A stretch of DNA of 64,000 nucleotides, from NCBI RefSeq assembly GCF_014695375.1, contig NZ_JACJOG010000050.1, positions 62,001 through 126,000 of the forward strand. Direction: 5' to 3'. Below, piece after piece: positions 18,239-28,474 of the stretch; within the stretch, counting starts at the first letter, position 1; each line of letters begins with the position of its first letter. Origin of the DNA: Coleofasciculus sp. FACHB-T130. GTDB taxonomy: Bacteria > Cyanobacteriota > Cyanobacteriia > Cyanobacteriales > FACHB-T130. The translations under genes were made by a program, and so were the position numbers. The notes below the pieces were generated by a model, which was not told the DNA's origin, did no database searches, and worked only from the letters and a program-made list of their open reading frames with translations.

Positions 18239-19408
18239 ATGCAGTTCGCCAAGCGTTTACAACCCCTGCAAACCAATGTGTTTGCCGATATGGATCGGGC
18301 TAAGGCAAAAGCCAGGACGGCGGGACAAAATATCATCGATCTATCGCTGGGTTCTTCCGATTTACCGGCGTCAGATCGGGTTATCGACGCGATCGCCCAA
18401 TCTTTATCTGACCCCAAAACCCACGGCTATTTGCTGTTTCACGGCACTCAAGCTTTTCGTCAAGCTGCCGCTCGCTGGTACACCCAGAAATACGGGATTC
18501 CGGTTGACCCAGAAACCGAGGTGCTAACCCTGATTGGTTCCCAGGAAGGCACCGCTCATTTACCTTTAGCAGTGCTGAATCCAGGGGATTTTGCCTTACT
18601 GCTTGACCCAGGTTATCCATCCCATGCTGGGGGAGTTTACCTAGCTGGGGGTCAAATTTACCCAATGCCACTACGGGCGGAAAATGGTTTCTTGCCAGTG
18701 TTTGAGGAGATCCCCTTGCCGGTTTTGGCTCAGTCACGAATGATGGTACTGAGCTATCCGCACAACCCCACAACTGCGATCGCGCCCTTATCTTTTTTCC
18801 AGACAGCGGTTGATTTTTGCCAGCGTCATAATCTAGTGCTGGTTCACGATTTTCCCTACGCCGATCTCGTATTTGAAGACGTTGCGGTTCCCTCAATCTT
18901 ACAAGCCGACCCCGAAAAAAGCGTCTCGATTGAGTTTTTTACTTTATCTAAGTCTTACAACATGGGCGGCTTTCGCATCGGCTACGCGATTGGGAATGCA
19001 AATCTGATCCGCGCCTTGCGCCAGGTGAAAGCAGCAGTTGATTTCAATCAATACCAAGGAATTTTGAATGGAGCGATCGCAGCCCTGAGTGGCTCTCAAG
19101 AAGGCGTTAAGGAGGCAGTTGAAACCTTTCGCCAACGTCGGGATGCCTTTGTTAAAGCGCTTCACAGAATTGGCTGGGAGGTTCCCAACCCATCTGCCAC
19201 CATGTATGTTTGGGCTAAATTGCCAGAACCGTGGGCACAGGACTCCATTAGCTTTTGCACCCATTTGGTAGAAACTACTGGCGTTGCTGCCTCACCTGGT
19301 GCCGGTTTTGGTAAATCTGGAGAAGGATATGTACGGTTTGCGCTGGTACACGATCCAGGCATATTAGAAATGGCGGTTGAAAAGATATCGCCGGTAATGC
19401 GTAAGTGA
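18239..19408 (+). CDS. Class I/II PLP-dependent aminotransferase
   Basis: A 389-aa fold-type I aminotransferase. The PLP-binding lysine is in TLSKSYNMGGFRIGYAIG, and the cofactor-contacting motifs SYPHNPTTA and HDFPYADLVFE are in the usual places. It resembles the LL-diaminopimelate/aspartate aminotransferase group, but the substrate cannot be fixed from sequence. It may be co-transcribed with the thioredoxin gene, though the tandem repeat in between could also mark a separate leader. Confidence 0.85.
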   Translation: MQFAKRLQPLQTNVFADMDRAKAKARTAGQNIIDLSLGSSDLPASDRVIDAIAQSLSDPKTHGYLLFHGTQAFRQAAARWYTQKYGIPVDPETEVLTLIGSQEGTAHLPLAVLNPGDFALLLDPGYPSHAGGVYLAGGQIYPMPLRAENGFLPVFEEIPLPVLAQSRMMVLSYPHNPTTAIAPLSFFQTAVDFCQRHNLVLVHDFPYADLVFEDVAVPSILQADPEKSVSIEFFTLSKSYNMGGFRIGYAIGNANLIRALRQVKAAVDFNQYQGILNGAIAALSGSQEGVKEAVETFRQRRDAFVKALHRIGWEVPNPSATMYVWAKLPEPWAQDSISFCTHLVETTGVAASPGAGFGKSGEGYVRFALVHDPGILEMAVEKISPVMRK

Positions 19409-20162
19409 GAAGACTAGCGATCGCTACCTAAAACATCTGCAAGTACAAGACTTGCGCCTAGTCAAATTAAAAGCACAACAGCTGATTAGCTTCGCCTCTA
19501 AAAGAGAGCGAAGCAATTTTTTTGCGAACGACATAACCGTAAATTTACGGTTAGTTCATTGAAATCTCCGTCAGTTTCTTGAAATGAGAAACAACTGGAA
19601 GTACAAAATCCAGCTAAAAGCAGTAAGTTTTTAAGCAGTTATTGCAGCCTAGATTCAAATAGATGCTTTGTCGTCAGCATTCAGCCCTATGAGAAAGCGG
19701 TGGCAACTAACGTATAGATGCGAGATCCGATCGCCTCTGTAACAACTCAAGACTGGCAATGCCCCTAAAGCAAGTTAAATGCTGAAATAGCTTAAGACTC
19801 TCATGGAAACTACTCTTGACAGAATTTATATTTTGGATAGTCTTCCTAGTCTTAGGTTTATGTCTACTATTACTGTGTATTTTTACGGTCAGTATACGGG
19901 AACATAAAATTGTTTTTTGCCTTCAATCTTTACTCAAACTTTACTAGAAATCATCAAAAGTTTACCGAGTGAGACTGGTTATTTGACTATATTAAATGGA
20001 GACAAGCAAATAACAAAGACAAGGCTAAGAAGACGGGCGACTGATTGTTGTCCCTACTTATTTAGAACTGTTAACCCCGATCTAAAACTGACCGCGCCCT
20101 AGATACTGTGCGCGTTATCCAGCAAAACTCATCTAGACAGAAAACTTGTGGAGACACACAAA
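19409..20162. other. Long upstream region of the first PEP-CTERM gene
   Basis: 754 bp. It contains a perfect 18-bp palindrome at 19535-19552 with a downstream box, described separately. Apart from that I see no gene; a 61-codon frame at 19917 has no features of a real protein. Confidence 0.5.
19535..19571 (+). promoter_or_regulatory. Bipartite palindromic motif, copy 1
   Basis: The perfect palindrome AACCGTAAATTTACGGTT is followed at fixed spacing by TTCA (19555) and TCTCCGT (19565). The same arrangement, with one mismatch in the inner 16 bp of the palindrome, precedes the next PEP-CTERM gene. A regulator-binding site is inferred. Confidence 0.6.
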
Positions 20163-21050
20163 ATGACAGGTACTATCAAGAAAATTTTGCTCAGCGCTTC
20201 AGTGTTGGCCGCAAGCTTCAGTGCGATCGCTACGGCCCCAGCATCCGCCTTCAGCATATCGGGTTCTGACTACCTGCTCTACGATGTTCAAGGTAGCAGT
20301 ACCTACATCAACCCCAACGCTAACTTAGATAGCATTCTAGGTGGTAACAGCAGCGCACCAGGTGGCAACATTGAATTATTTGCCAGCAGCGAAACTAAGA
20401 CTAATGCACAGTTTATGGCATCTAACGCTGTAACTAGCGTTACAGGGACAGTTGCAGGCAAAAACCTCACCCTCAGCAGCCTAACAGCAACTGACTGGTT
20501 TGGTGCAGGTTTAAACACCAGTTACGGGCAAAACAACTTTGCAAATACATGGTTTAATGCCTTCTTAACCAATGCTGGTAAAGCAAACTACGTTGGAAAT
20601 GGTCTCGGAGCTTTGGCTTTTCAAGCTTTCTATAATATTCGTGGTTTTCAGCGCAGCAGTGACCCGAACATTTCCTACGTTACCGCTAGTGGCACCGACA
20701 TCAATATCGGACTTGCTGGTCACTATGATTTGAAAGCATACTATCAAGCTAAACCAGAATTCGCCTTCTTTGCATCTCAGGTAAAAAATGGATTCCAAGC
20801 TAGCGAAGTAGTAAAAGCTACCATCGATGGTCAAAGTCAGTACCTTTACAGCTTTTCGGCTACCAACAGTGGTTTGACTAACAGCGCTGGAAAAGGTGCA
20901 GATGGTTCATCTCACAGTGGTAACTACGAAGTTTCACTTAAAGGCGTAATTCCTCCCGCATCTGTGCCAGAACCCTCTACCATGCTTGGTTTGATGGCTG
21001 TGGGTGGAATGGTTGCTGCTAGCAAGCGCAAAGCCAACAAAACTGCTTAA
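20163..21050 (+). CDS. PEP-CTERM sorting-domain protein (secreted)
   Basis: About 295 aa from the ATG at 20163 (MTGTIKKILLSASVLAASFS), which gives a clear signal peptide ending near ATAPASAFS; an ATG five codons earlier also exists. The C-terminus is a textbook PEP-CTERM tail: VPEPSTMLGL, a hydrophobic helix, then the basic end SKRKANKTA. Such proteins are exported and processed by an exosortase/archaeosortase-type transpeptidase, usually onto the cell surface or into exopolysaccharide. The middle is Ser/Gly/Asn-rich with no enzyme motif. A hairpin terminator follows. Confidence 0.88.
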   Translation: MTGTIKKILLSASVLAASFSAIATAPASAFSISGSDYLLYDVQGSSTYINPNANLDSILGGNSSAPGGNIELFASSETKTNAQFMASNAVTSVTGTVAGKNLTLSSLTATDWFGAGLNTSYGQNNFANTWFNAFLTNAGKANYVGNGLGALAFQAFYNIRGFQRSSDPNISYVTASGTDINIGLAGHYDLKAYYQAKPEFAFFASQVKNGFQASEVVKATIDGQSQYLYSFSATNSGLTNSAGKGADGSSHSGNYEVSLKGVIPPASVPEPSTMLGLMAVGGMVAASKRKANKTA

Positions 21051-21069
21051 TAAATTATCTATTTGATTA

Positions 21070-21103
21070 AAAACCCGGTTTTTTGAAGAAATCGGGTTTT
21101 TTT
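21070..21103 (+). terminator. Terminator after the first PEP-CTERM gene
   Basis: AAACCCG pairs with CGGGTTT and is followed by a run of seven T. Confidence 0.85.
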
Positions 21104-21218
21104 CTGGTTTCCGGTAGGTAATACCCACCCTAGAAATTAAAGTGCTTTCGTATCATGGTGATAGAGCTTGACGGGGTGACAAGAAAGAGGCGGGCCGATT
21201 TTTTTTTATACAAACATC

Positions 21219-21254
21219 ACAGTAAATTTACGGTAACTTCACCAACTTCTCCGT
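21219..21254 (+). promoter_or_regulatory. Bipartite palindromic motif, copy 2
   Basis: ACAGTAAATTTACGGT matches the inner 16 bp of copy 1 at 15 positions. It is followed by TTCA (21238) and TCTCCGT (21248) at exactly the same distances as in copy 1. It lies about 160 bp before the ATG of the second PEP-CTERM gene. Confidence 0.6.
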
Positions 21255-21416
21255 AAATACCACTAAATTATGACAGTTCTAGTAAAAAATAGACAGACAT
21301 ACTGAGGGTGCCAAGAAGTCCAGTACCACCTGAAGCGCAAAACCGATAACACGCCTGATAGTCCGGTTGCGGTGGCTGTACGAAAGCACAATCAGAGAAC
21401 TGATGGAGACACCAAG

Positions 21417-22070
21417 ATGTTAGGAAATGTAAAGTTATCAATCGCTACTGCGGGAGCAGCAGTTGTCACTTTGGGCACAATTGGTATGGCTCCTGTTGAG
21501 GCAGCCCAATTGACAAAACTCGATTACTCTGGGAAGGTCAGTGGCACTGTTTCCTTGTTCGGGGCTTTCACCGTGGATGTAGACAAGAGCTACATTATCG
21601 ATAATCTCAGCGGTAGGCTGCAAGATGCAGGAGATTCAGAACTAACCCTCGATCATCCTTTCGGTTATTTAGGAGATTATTTTGGTAGTTACCTCAGTAA
21701 TTTGGGTTCCATTGATTCTTTTAGCGGTTTTGGCTCCATCTTCAAGGGTTTAAGTTATAGTCCAACCGATCTTCTTTCTACGTTTAATTTCTCTTACAGC
21801 AAGATTACCGATATCTTGACTGTAAAAGGCTATGAGTTCGATAAGATTAAAGTGTGCCTGAGTGGTACCTGTAATATTTCTGGTGAAGGTTTGGCGTTAG
21901 GTTCTGTGTCAAGCCCTATTTTTGGAAAAGTCCCTGTTAAAGCATCTGTAAATTTCAAGGTTTCCCAGACAGCAACGCCCCTCGATGTACCCGAACCTTC
22001 CGCATTGTTAGGTTTAATTGGTTTGGGTGGGTTCTTTGCTGCTAAGCGCAAGTTGCAAAAAACAGCATGA
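21417..22070 (+). CDS. PEP-CTERM sorting-domain protein (secreted), second gene
   Basis: About 217 aa from the ATG at 21417 (MLGNVKLSIATAGAAVVTLG), chosen because the signal peptide then begins at the N-terminus; an upstream in-frame ATG adds 15 polar residues. The tail VPEPSALLGLIGLGGFFAAK with a basic end is the exosortase recognition signal. The mature part has no recognised domain; two cysteines (KVCLSGTCNIS) could form a disulphide. It is unrelated in sequence to the previous gene outside the sorting signal, but the two share an upstream motif. Confidence 0.85.
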   Translation: MLGNVKLSIATAGAAVVTLGTIGMAPVEAAQLTKLDYSGKVSGTVSLFGAFTVDVDKSYIIDNLSGRLQDAGDSELTLDHPFGYLGDYFGSYLSNLGSIDSFSGFGSIFKGLSYSPTDLLSTFNFSYSKITDILTVKGYEFDKIKVCLSGTCNISGEGLALGSVSSPIFGKVPVKASVNFKVSQTATPLDVPEPSALLGLIGLGGFFAAKRKLQKTA

Positions 22071-22105
22071 ATTCTGCACCTTCCACAGTCTTAGCCTAAA
22101 AAAGT

Positions 22106-22130
22106 AGGGAGCAGATGGCTCCCTTTTTTT
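22106..22130 (+). terminator. Terminator after the second PEP-CTERM gene
   Basis: AGGGAGC and GCTCCCT form a stem around a short loop and are followed by seven T. Confidence 0.85.
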
Positions 22131-23272
22131 GTTGCAATTTAAGCGTTGTTGCAATCCGGAATGTCACCTAATCCCTTACCGTAAACGGTAAGGAAGAAAT
22201 TCTATTTTTCCCCCGCTTCTTTTAAGCATTTTTCCAGGTGATACCATTTCACCAATTACGTCTAACAGATACTTCTGTGATGGAGGAACCCCCTCAATCC
22301 CCCGTTCGCCGAGCAAGGCAAGATTTACTCTCTCCGTACCCTCTTTAATCTCCCCGCTTTTCGGAGCCAAGACAAGGAAGAATTCTGATTCACGGGAATT
22401 AGAGTAGGGTCCTCAATGATAAATAATGTTTTTAAAAACGAGATGCACCCGAAGGCAGTGTCCCTAGAATCCTTGCTCTTGGAGCTTCTGGAGCATTGTG
22501 GGAACGAAACAGCTAACTTGTTGAGGAGTCTAGTTTGAACAACTGAGGGATGAAAAGATGCTTTTCAGGAGTCACTCGTCTTGTACTATGCCCCGCTTAA
22601 TCTAAAGAGTTTGTTTACCCTAGAGACGCCATTAATGACCTCTGGAACAAATCATCAAAATTGTCTTGCCAGAGTACTCGCCTATCTGAATTCATTCCGA
22701 CTTTGCTGGGAGTGCCATACATTGCAACGCTGCTGAAACTCTTTCAGACACTAGAAATTCCTTTAGCCAGAGATACACTAAGCCATACTGAAAGGATAAG
22801 TATCCTGCTAATACCCCAGCACGTCGATTTTTAAGTTCGCCTAAACCTGAACTTCACTCGAATGGCACTTCGTGCCGCTTCGCTAACGCGTCCGTTCGCT
22901 GTAGGCGTTCCCGTTCGAGTTAGTATTCCCGAAGGGTAGGGTACTTTAGTTCAGAGGATGTTTGAAAAGTTTCTATTGCAAAGTTTCTATTGCTACATTG
23001 CAGCACCTTCGATCCCCCTTGCATCCCCGCGAAGAGAGTGCCGCTATACCGATACCGGGCATCCCTCTCGCAAAGAGAGTGCCGCTACGCGATCGCTAAC
23101 GCTCGTAAAAAGGGGGACTCATGAGTGGATTCTCCCCCTTTTCAAGGGGCTGGGGGGATCAAAACGACTTTTGACACTTCGCAGACAGTTTCTCAGAGAA
23201 AAAGTTAAGTGCCATTCAACTTTGATCTATTGTTAACCGGATAACTTATTAATAAAGTTATAGCTACACTGA
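22131..23272. other. Long non-coding stretch rich in interspersed repeats
   Basis: About 1.1 kb without a convincing gene. It includes a 9-bp inverted repeat CCTTACCGT/ACGGTAAGG (22174-22193) reminiscent of the PEP-CTERM upstream motif, a GC-rich repeat cluster at 22860-22930, and a direct repeat of AGAGAGTGCCGCTA near 23033 and 23074. These look like decayed dispersed repeats. Confidence 0.5.
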
Positions 23273-23758
23273 GTGCAATGGATTCGGTTAATGCTTATAT
23301 CACTTTTAACTATCTTCCCAGGTCAATTTAACGGGAGCGGTGAGACTGAACGCTCACAATTCAACCCGAATTCCGACTTTAGTGCTGAAGCATCTCCTAA
23401 GCGAATTTTGCTCGTTGAGGATAACCAAACGAATCGACAGCTGCTAAATGACTATCTTGGTTATCTGGGATACCAAGTTTTCTCCCTAGCCGGGGGGGCT
23501 GATTTTTTTCAGACGATGGCTGAGTTTCAGCCGCACTTAGTTTTGCTAGACTTAAAATTACCAGACATTGATGGCTATACGCTACTCCAGCAAATCCAAG
23601 AAAGGCCAGACTGGCTCCACATCCCCGTGTTTGTCGTTTCCGCCTATGCTTTTCAAGCAGATGAAGAGCGTGCCCTTACTTTGGGGGCACGTCGGTTCTT
23701 TGTTAAACCTGTGAATCTAGTTTCTTTGAGACAAGCTATTGCAGAAGAAATTCATTAA
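23273..23758 (+). CDS. Stand-alone response-regulator receiver protein
   Basis: A CheY-like receiver domain fills residues ~43-160: acidic pocket LLVEDN, phospho-acceptor Asp in LVLLDLKLPDIDGYTLL, conserved Ser in VFVVSAYAF and Lys in RRFFVKPVN. No output domain follows. The start is uncertain: GTG at 23273 or ATG at 23291 give a short hydrophobic leader (MLISLLTIFPGQF) that could be an artefact or a membrane anchor. No histidine kinase is adjacent; the partner is probably a hybrid kinase elsewhere. Confidence 0.82.
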   Translation: MQWIRLMLISLLTIFPGQFNGSGETERSQFNPNSDFSAEASPKRILLVEDNQTNRQLLNDYLGYLGYQVFSLAGGADFFQTMAEFQPHLVLLDLKLPDIDGYTLLQQIQERPDWLHIPVFVVSAYAFQADEERALTLGARRFFVKPVNLVSLRQAIAEEIH

Positions 23759-23792
23759 CGACTTCGTGAATTTCTGGCAATTAAATCAATCG

Positions 23793-23972
23793 TTATTCAC
23801 TTTTATTTTCGTTAATGTATTTTTCCACGGTGAGGCTTAGATTTTGCACAGAAGAACTTATTCCCCTAACCTGAGCTTCTACTTGTGCCAATAACAAGAT
23901 CACTGTCTGGAGTTGGTTGAGCGTGTCATCCATAGCGTTCCGATATTGATTCTCAAACTCTTCCAATTTCAT
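23793..23972 (-). CDS. 59-aa helical (coiled-coil-like) small protein
   Basis: A short frame starting MKLEEFENQYRNAMDDTLNQ and ending with a basic/acidic tail. Heptad-like spacing of Leu/Ile/Val through the middle (LQTVILLLAQVEAQVRGISS) suggests one long amphipathic helix or coiled coil. Codon use and length look like a genuine small cyanobacterial protein, but I cannot name a family. It is convergent with the response-regulator gene, whose stop is 34 bp away. Confidence 0.6.
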   Translation of the reverse strand: MKLEEFENQYRNAMDDTLNQLQTVILLLAQVEAQVRGISSSVQNLSLTVEKYINENKSE

Positions 23973-24329
23973 AATTTTAACCAGAGGGAGGTAGTGAGCA
24001 AAAAATGTTGTAGCAGCATTTTAAAACCAATTTCAACTTAAAAGCTGAAAGATTAGCATTATTCGTTATAACTTTATCTAACCTGGTAATGACTTCAAGA
24101 AAGCTTAACTGATTTCCGGAAAGAGATCTCATGTTTAAAAATTAAAAATAATGCGAATTTTTACTGAGTTGTGAAGTTAGTAAAAAACGTTAATTACGAA
24201 TTTGCACTGATATTTAGAATTAAATAAAAATGGTGGCTACGAAATTTTACCAGCTAAAAAATCCGTTACTGTTTGTTCAAGGGCGCGACTTAAAAATTAA
24301 CAATTGCTGCTGTCTAGGAGTGTATTAGG
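23973..24329. other. AT-rich upstream region of uvrC
   Basis: 357 bp between divergently transcribed genes; no RNA gene or clear operator seen. Confidence 0.5.
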
Positions 24330-26291
24330 ATGACAGATCCGCAAACCCTAAGAAATGGGAACGAATTATTTCCCGCCACAACTCAAGCTGGTTATCTATC
24401 GGCTGAAGGAGCGATCGCATCTACAAAAATCCTGCCGCTCCTCAAAGAGCCAGAACGCCTGGAAAGCCGTCTGAAAGAAATTCCGCCAGAACCAGGGGTC
24501 TATTTTATGAAGGATGTTAGCGATCGCATCCTCTACATTGGCAAGTCGAAAAAATTGCGATCGCGAGTTCGCTCTTATTTCCGCGACTCTCAAAAATTGA
24601 GCGATCGCATTATGATGATGGTGCGGCAAATCGCAGAAATTGAATTCATCGTTACCGACACTGAAGCCGAAGCACTCGCCCTAGAAGCCAACCTAGTTAA
24701 GCAGCATCAACCCTACTTTAACGTGCTGCTCAAAGATGATAAGAAATATCCCTACGTCCTGGTTACTTGGTCGGAAGAATATCCCCGCATTTTCATTACT
24801 CGCAATCGGCGTTTGGGAAAAGAGAAAGATAAATATTACGGTCCATTTGTCGATGCAGGTTTGCTGAGAAACACGTTACGAATCGCAAAACGGCTCTTCC
24901 CAATCCGCCAGCGTCCGCAACCTTTATTTAAAGATCGTCCTTGCCTAAACTACGATTTAGGGCGGTGTCCAGGCGTCTGTCAAAAGTTGATTTCACCAGA
25001 AGAATATCGCAAAACAATCCAAAAAATCGCGATGGTTTTCCAAGGACGAGCCGGAGAACTGATTGATATTTTAACGGCGAATATGGAAAAGGCAGCCGAA
25101 GAGCTAAACTTTGAGGTAGCAGCGCGGATGCGCGACCAAATCGCCGGGTTAAAGTCTTTGAGTGCCGACCAAAAAGTATCTTTGCCAGATGATACCGTTT
25201 CGCGGGATGCGATCGCTCTGGCTGCTGATGCCCAACACGCCTGCATCCAATTGTTCCAGATGCGTGCGGGAAAACTGGTTGGTCGTTTAGGCTTTGTGGC
25301 AGAAGCGCAATCAGGTACACCGGGAGCCATCTTGCAGCGGGTGTTAGAGGAACATTACGCAAATGCAGAGTCCGTAGAAATCCCGATAGAAATTCTAGTG
25401 CAGCACGAGTTGCCAGAAGGGGAAATGCTCACAGAATTTTTAACGGAGCGAAAAGGACGAAAAGTAACGCTACTTGCCCCCCAGCGACAAACCAAGGCAG
25501 AATTGATTGAGATGGTGGAGCGCAACGCCCAGTATGAACTAGCGCGGATGCAACGATTAGGCGATCGCAATACCCAAGCAATGGAAGATTTAGCTGCCAT
25601 TGTTGACCTACCCGACTTACCCCACCGGATTGAAGGCTACGATATCTCCCACATTCAGGGAGCGAATGCAGTGGCGTCTCAGGTAGTCTTCATTGACGCT
25701 ATACCCGCAAAACAGCACTATCGCCACTATAAAATTAAGAATCCCACCGTTACTGCCGGTCACTCGGACGACTTCGCCAGTCTTGCGGAAGTTATCCAGC
25801 GGCGTTTCCGCAAGTATGCTGAAGATCCGCAAATGCAGCGAGTTGGGAATCCCGATTGGCCCGATTTAGTAATGATTGACGGCGGGAAAGGTCAGCTCTC
25901 GTCAGTTGTCGCCGTACTGCAAGAAATGAATTTAATGGAAGACTTGCGAGTTGTTAGTCTTGCCAAGCAGCGAGAGGAGATTTTCTCACCGGGTGAGTCT
26001 TCACCGTTACAGACGGATGCAGAACAACCAGGGGTGCAATTGTTGCGACGACTGCGGGATGAGGCGCACCGATTTGCAGTCAGTTTCCACCGTCAGCAGC
26101 GCAGCGATAAGCTGAGGCGATCGCGTTTAGATGAAATCCCTGGATTGGGCTTTCAGCGACAGAAACAACTCTTGGCGCATTTTCGTTCCATTGATTATAT
26201 TCGCGAAGCAACTCCAAAGCAGCTAACTGAGGCTCCTGGTGTTGGCCCTAAATTAGCCCAGGAAATCTACGATTATTTCCATCCGGCTTGA
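24330..26291 (+). CDS. uvrC: UvrABC system protein C
   Basis: Excinuclease subunit that makes both incisions in nucleotide-excision repair. Domains in order: GIY-YIG nuclease ([20 protein letters not shown]), Cys-rich linker ([13 protein letters not shown]), UVR motif that contacts UvrB ([17 protein letters not shown]), RNase H-like endonuclease with [10 protein letters not shown] and [10 protein letters not shown], and tandem helix-hairpin-helix ([25 protein letters not shown]). At 653 aa it has about 45 extra N-terminal residues before the nuclease domain, so the true start could be internal. Confidence 0.95.
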   Translation: MTDPQTLRNGNELFPATTQAGYLSAEGAIASTKILPLLKEPERLESRLKEIPPEPGVYFMKDVSDRILYIGKSKKLRSRVRSYFRDSQKLSDRIMMMVRQIAEIEFIVTDTEAEALALEANLVKQHQPYFNVLLKDDKKYPYVLVTWSEEYPRIFITRNRRLGKEKDKYYGPFVDAGLLRNTLRIAKRLFPIRQRPQPLFKDRPCLNYDLGRCPGVCQKLISPEEYRKTIQKIAMVFQGRAGELIDILTANMEKAAEELNFEVAARMRDQIAGLKSLSADQKVSLPDDTVSRDAIALAADAQHACIQLFQMRAGKLVGRLGFVAEAQSGTPGAILQRVLEEHYANAESVEIPIEILVQHELPEGEMLTEFLTERKGRKVTLLAPQRQTKAELIEMVERNAQYELARMQRLGDRNTQAMEDLAAIVDLPDLPHRIEGYDISHIQGANAVASQVVFIDAIPAKQHYRHYKIKNPTVTAGHSDDFASLAEVIQRRFRKYAEDPQMQRVGNPDWPDLVMIDGGKGQLSSVVAVLQEMNLMEDLRVVSLAKQREEIFSPGESSPLQTDAEQPGVQLLRRLRDEAHRFAVSFHRQQRSDKLRRSRLDEIPGLGFQRQKQLLAHFRSIDYIREATPKQLTEAPGVGPKLAQEIYDYFHPA

Positions 26292-26373
26292 AATGCCAAA
26301 AGCGATTCACCCTGATTTCAATAGCAATCTTAAGTGATTCATGAAATCCTCTGCTTTCTCTCCCTCTCTTACT

Positions 26374-26470
26374 TCGCGTCCTCTGCGTCCTTGGCGGTTC
26401 GTTAAAAAAATATCTTACAAATCAAAGAGGATTGCTGTAGACAAAATTTAAACCGCAGAGGACGAAAGAG
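26374..26470. repeat. Dispersed CGCAAAGACG-type repeat pair
   Basis: Two related segments in opposite orientation (about 26374-26403 and 26449-26470) of the same family as the repeat at 1111-1146. The second abuts the start of the next gene. Confidence 0.45.
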
Positions 26471-28390
26471 GTGAAAAGCCGTATCTTCATCGGTCTGCTG
26501 ATAGTTCTAGCGCCCTTCAAGGTGCTAGCTGACGAAGCACACCCGCGTTTATTTCTAACTCAAAGACGGCTCGAACAAATCCGATCGGCAATTCGGGTGC
26601 CGCGATCGCATCATCAGCAAGCATTCGATGCCCTGAAAGCGCGAGTAACCCAGAACAACTGGCGCATTTATGATGGCAACCCGAATGACGGTAACTGGAA
26701 CTATGCCCGTTCCTATCTGGCACGGGAAGCAGCGCTGCTGTACTTATTGACAAATGAAAATAAGTATGCATATATTGCCTACCAAGCCCTCCATCTCATC
26801 CACCGAGATCCAGACCCAGATAACCGCCTGCCGGAAGCGCAATATGGGCTATCTAGGGCGACGGTGGGGCAAAATTTTGCGATCGCCTATGATTGGGCGT
26901 ATCGCGGTTGGACTCCACAGCAGCGAGATTACATTAAAGACAAAATTAACATCGCCCTCGATATTTGGAAGAATTTCCGCCACCCCAACCTCACTAATCC
27001 AGCAATGGCTTCTAACTGGGTAGCAGTCTGTCGAGGCGGGGAACTCGTGATGATGTTGGCTGTGTACGAGGAAGGCAACCGCGCCAAGCGATACAGTCAG
27101 CTCAAGGGTTGGCTGAAAACTCACCTAATCAACGCTTACGGTCAGTTGGGTTTAAGTCAGGAAGGAATTGGTTATGACAGTTATGCAGGGATTTTTTTAG
27201 TTCCAGCGGTTTATGCCCTCCGGAGTGTTGGGGATACTGACCTTGACGCCGATTTTGCCGCGCGACATTTCTGGAAACTGGTCATGTACGCCGGTGCATT
27301 TATGATGAATGAATCGGGCGATCGCTACTTTCTTCAATCTGGCGTATCCGGTGCAGGCATCGGTGACGAAGGCTGGACGAGTCTCCTCCTCGGATCGGTT
27401 CCCCCACGCTTATTGCCCTTCTACCGCTACTTTTACGATCGGCACATGGGAATAGATGCCCCAGGCACCCCAGCCGAGAAATTTGACAAACACCGGGGCG
27501 CAACGATCTGGTCGCTAATCTATTACCCAGAAAGCGCCCCTTCCTTTAATCCAACAGGTGTGTTTCCCTCGTCTATGGGGGATGAAAAAAGAGGCGCTTA
27601 CTTTTTCCGCGATCGCTGGCAAGATGAGAACGATATCCTCGTGTCGGTGATGGCAGATAGCGATCGCCACCAGAATGCTTGGGATCAGTCAGAAGCCTTC
27701 CAACTTGGCTTACTCGCTTACAACCATCATTTCATCGGAGGGCCTGCCAAAATTTCTGGCAACCCTGCCACTTTTAGCACCCTCTTGGTGGACGGAAAAG
27801 CACAGCGCGATCGCGGTACAACGGGAAGGCATGAATTTTTCAATTCCAACCCAGATGGCGGTTACGTCATCATCGACGGTGGGGAGAAATACGCCAGTTT
27901 GGGCTTAAGCAGCGCCAAGCGCCACCTCCTGGTCAAGTTTTCTGAAACTGATAATACTGCTGTACTGGCAACGCTCGATCGAATTCGGGATGAGGAGGCG
28001 CATACCTACACCTGGCAACTCAACCTCGGAAACGAGAAAGGCGATGGTGGTATCACTGCAACGGTGGGGATGGAAGGCGGGTTGTCAACTTTTTTGCTAC
28101 GCGGCGGTAGTGATAGCTACCTCAAAGGCTGGGTGCTGCACCCAAAAGCAGCAGTAGTAACTGCGGGCGATCCGTTGCAAGTCAGTATTTCCGGGGCAAA
28201 TGCCGAAATCTGGATTGCTACCTTTGTAGGCAGGGGAATCCCGCCTGTAGCAACTGTCACGGGTACGGGGATGGCAGCCGTTCTGGAAGTGGGTAATGTG
28301 CGACTGCGCTACGACGCTGATACCAATCGAACGATCGCCGAATACAGAGACGACGTGAGAGAGGTCGGCAAGACATTTCCGAAACAATAG
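26471..28390 (+). CDS. Secreted heparinase/alginate-lyase-like polysaccharide lyase
   Basis: A 639-aa protein starting with GTG and a signal peptide (MKSRIFIGLLIVLAPFKVLA). Residues ~25-350 are helical with features of the alpha/alpha-toroid of heparinase II/III or alginate lyases (HPRLFLT opening; SRATVGQNFAIAYDWAYRGW; NWVAVCRGGELVM; SQEGIGYDSYAG). A beta-rich second half (FNSNPDGGYVIIDGGEKYASLG) fits the usual C-terminal sandwich. Such enzymes cleave uronic-acid polymers by beta-elimination; the substrate is unknown. Confidence 0.65.
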   Translation: MKSRIFIGLLIVLAPFKVLADEAHPRLFLTQRRLEQIRSAIRVPRSHHQQAFDALKARVTQNNWRIYDGNPNDGNWNYARSYLAREAALLYLLTNENKYAYIAYQALHLIHRDPDPDNRLPEAQYGLSRATVGQNFAIAYDWAYRGWTPQQRDYIKDKINIALDIWKNFRHPNLTNPAMASNWVAVCRGGELVMMLAVYEEGNRAKRYSQLKGWLKTHLINAYGQLGLSQEGIGYDSYAGIFLVPAVYALRSVGDTDLDADFAARHFWKLVMYAGAFMMNESGDRYFLQSGVSGAGIGDEGWTSLLLGSVPPRLLPFYRYFYDRHMGIDAPGTPAEKFDKHRGATIWSLIYYPESAPSFNPTGVFPSSMGDEKRGAYFFRDRWQDENDILVSVMADSDRHQNAWDQSEAFQLGLLAYNHHFIGGPAKISGNPATFSTLLVDGKAQRDRGTTGRHEFFNSNPDGGYVIIDGGEKYASLGLSSAKRHLLVKFSETDNTAVLATLDRIRDEEAHTYTWQLNLGNEKGDGGITATVGMEGGLSTFLLRGGSDSYLKGWVLHPKAAVVTAGDPLQVSISGANAEIWIATFVGRGIPPVATVTGTGMAAVLEVGNVRLRYDADTNRTIAEYRDDVREVGKTFPKQ

Positions 28391-28474
28391 CTGCCAGTTG
28401 TTGCAGCCACTGGTCCTATGCCACCCTTCTGGGAAGAACTACGATAGACTCAACCTGCTGAATCCTGCCTGGGT

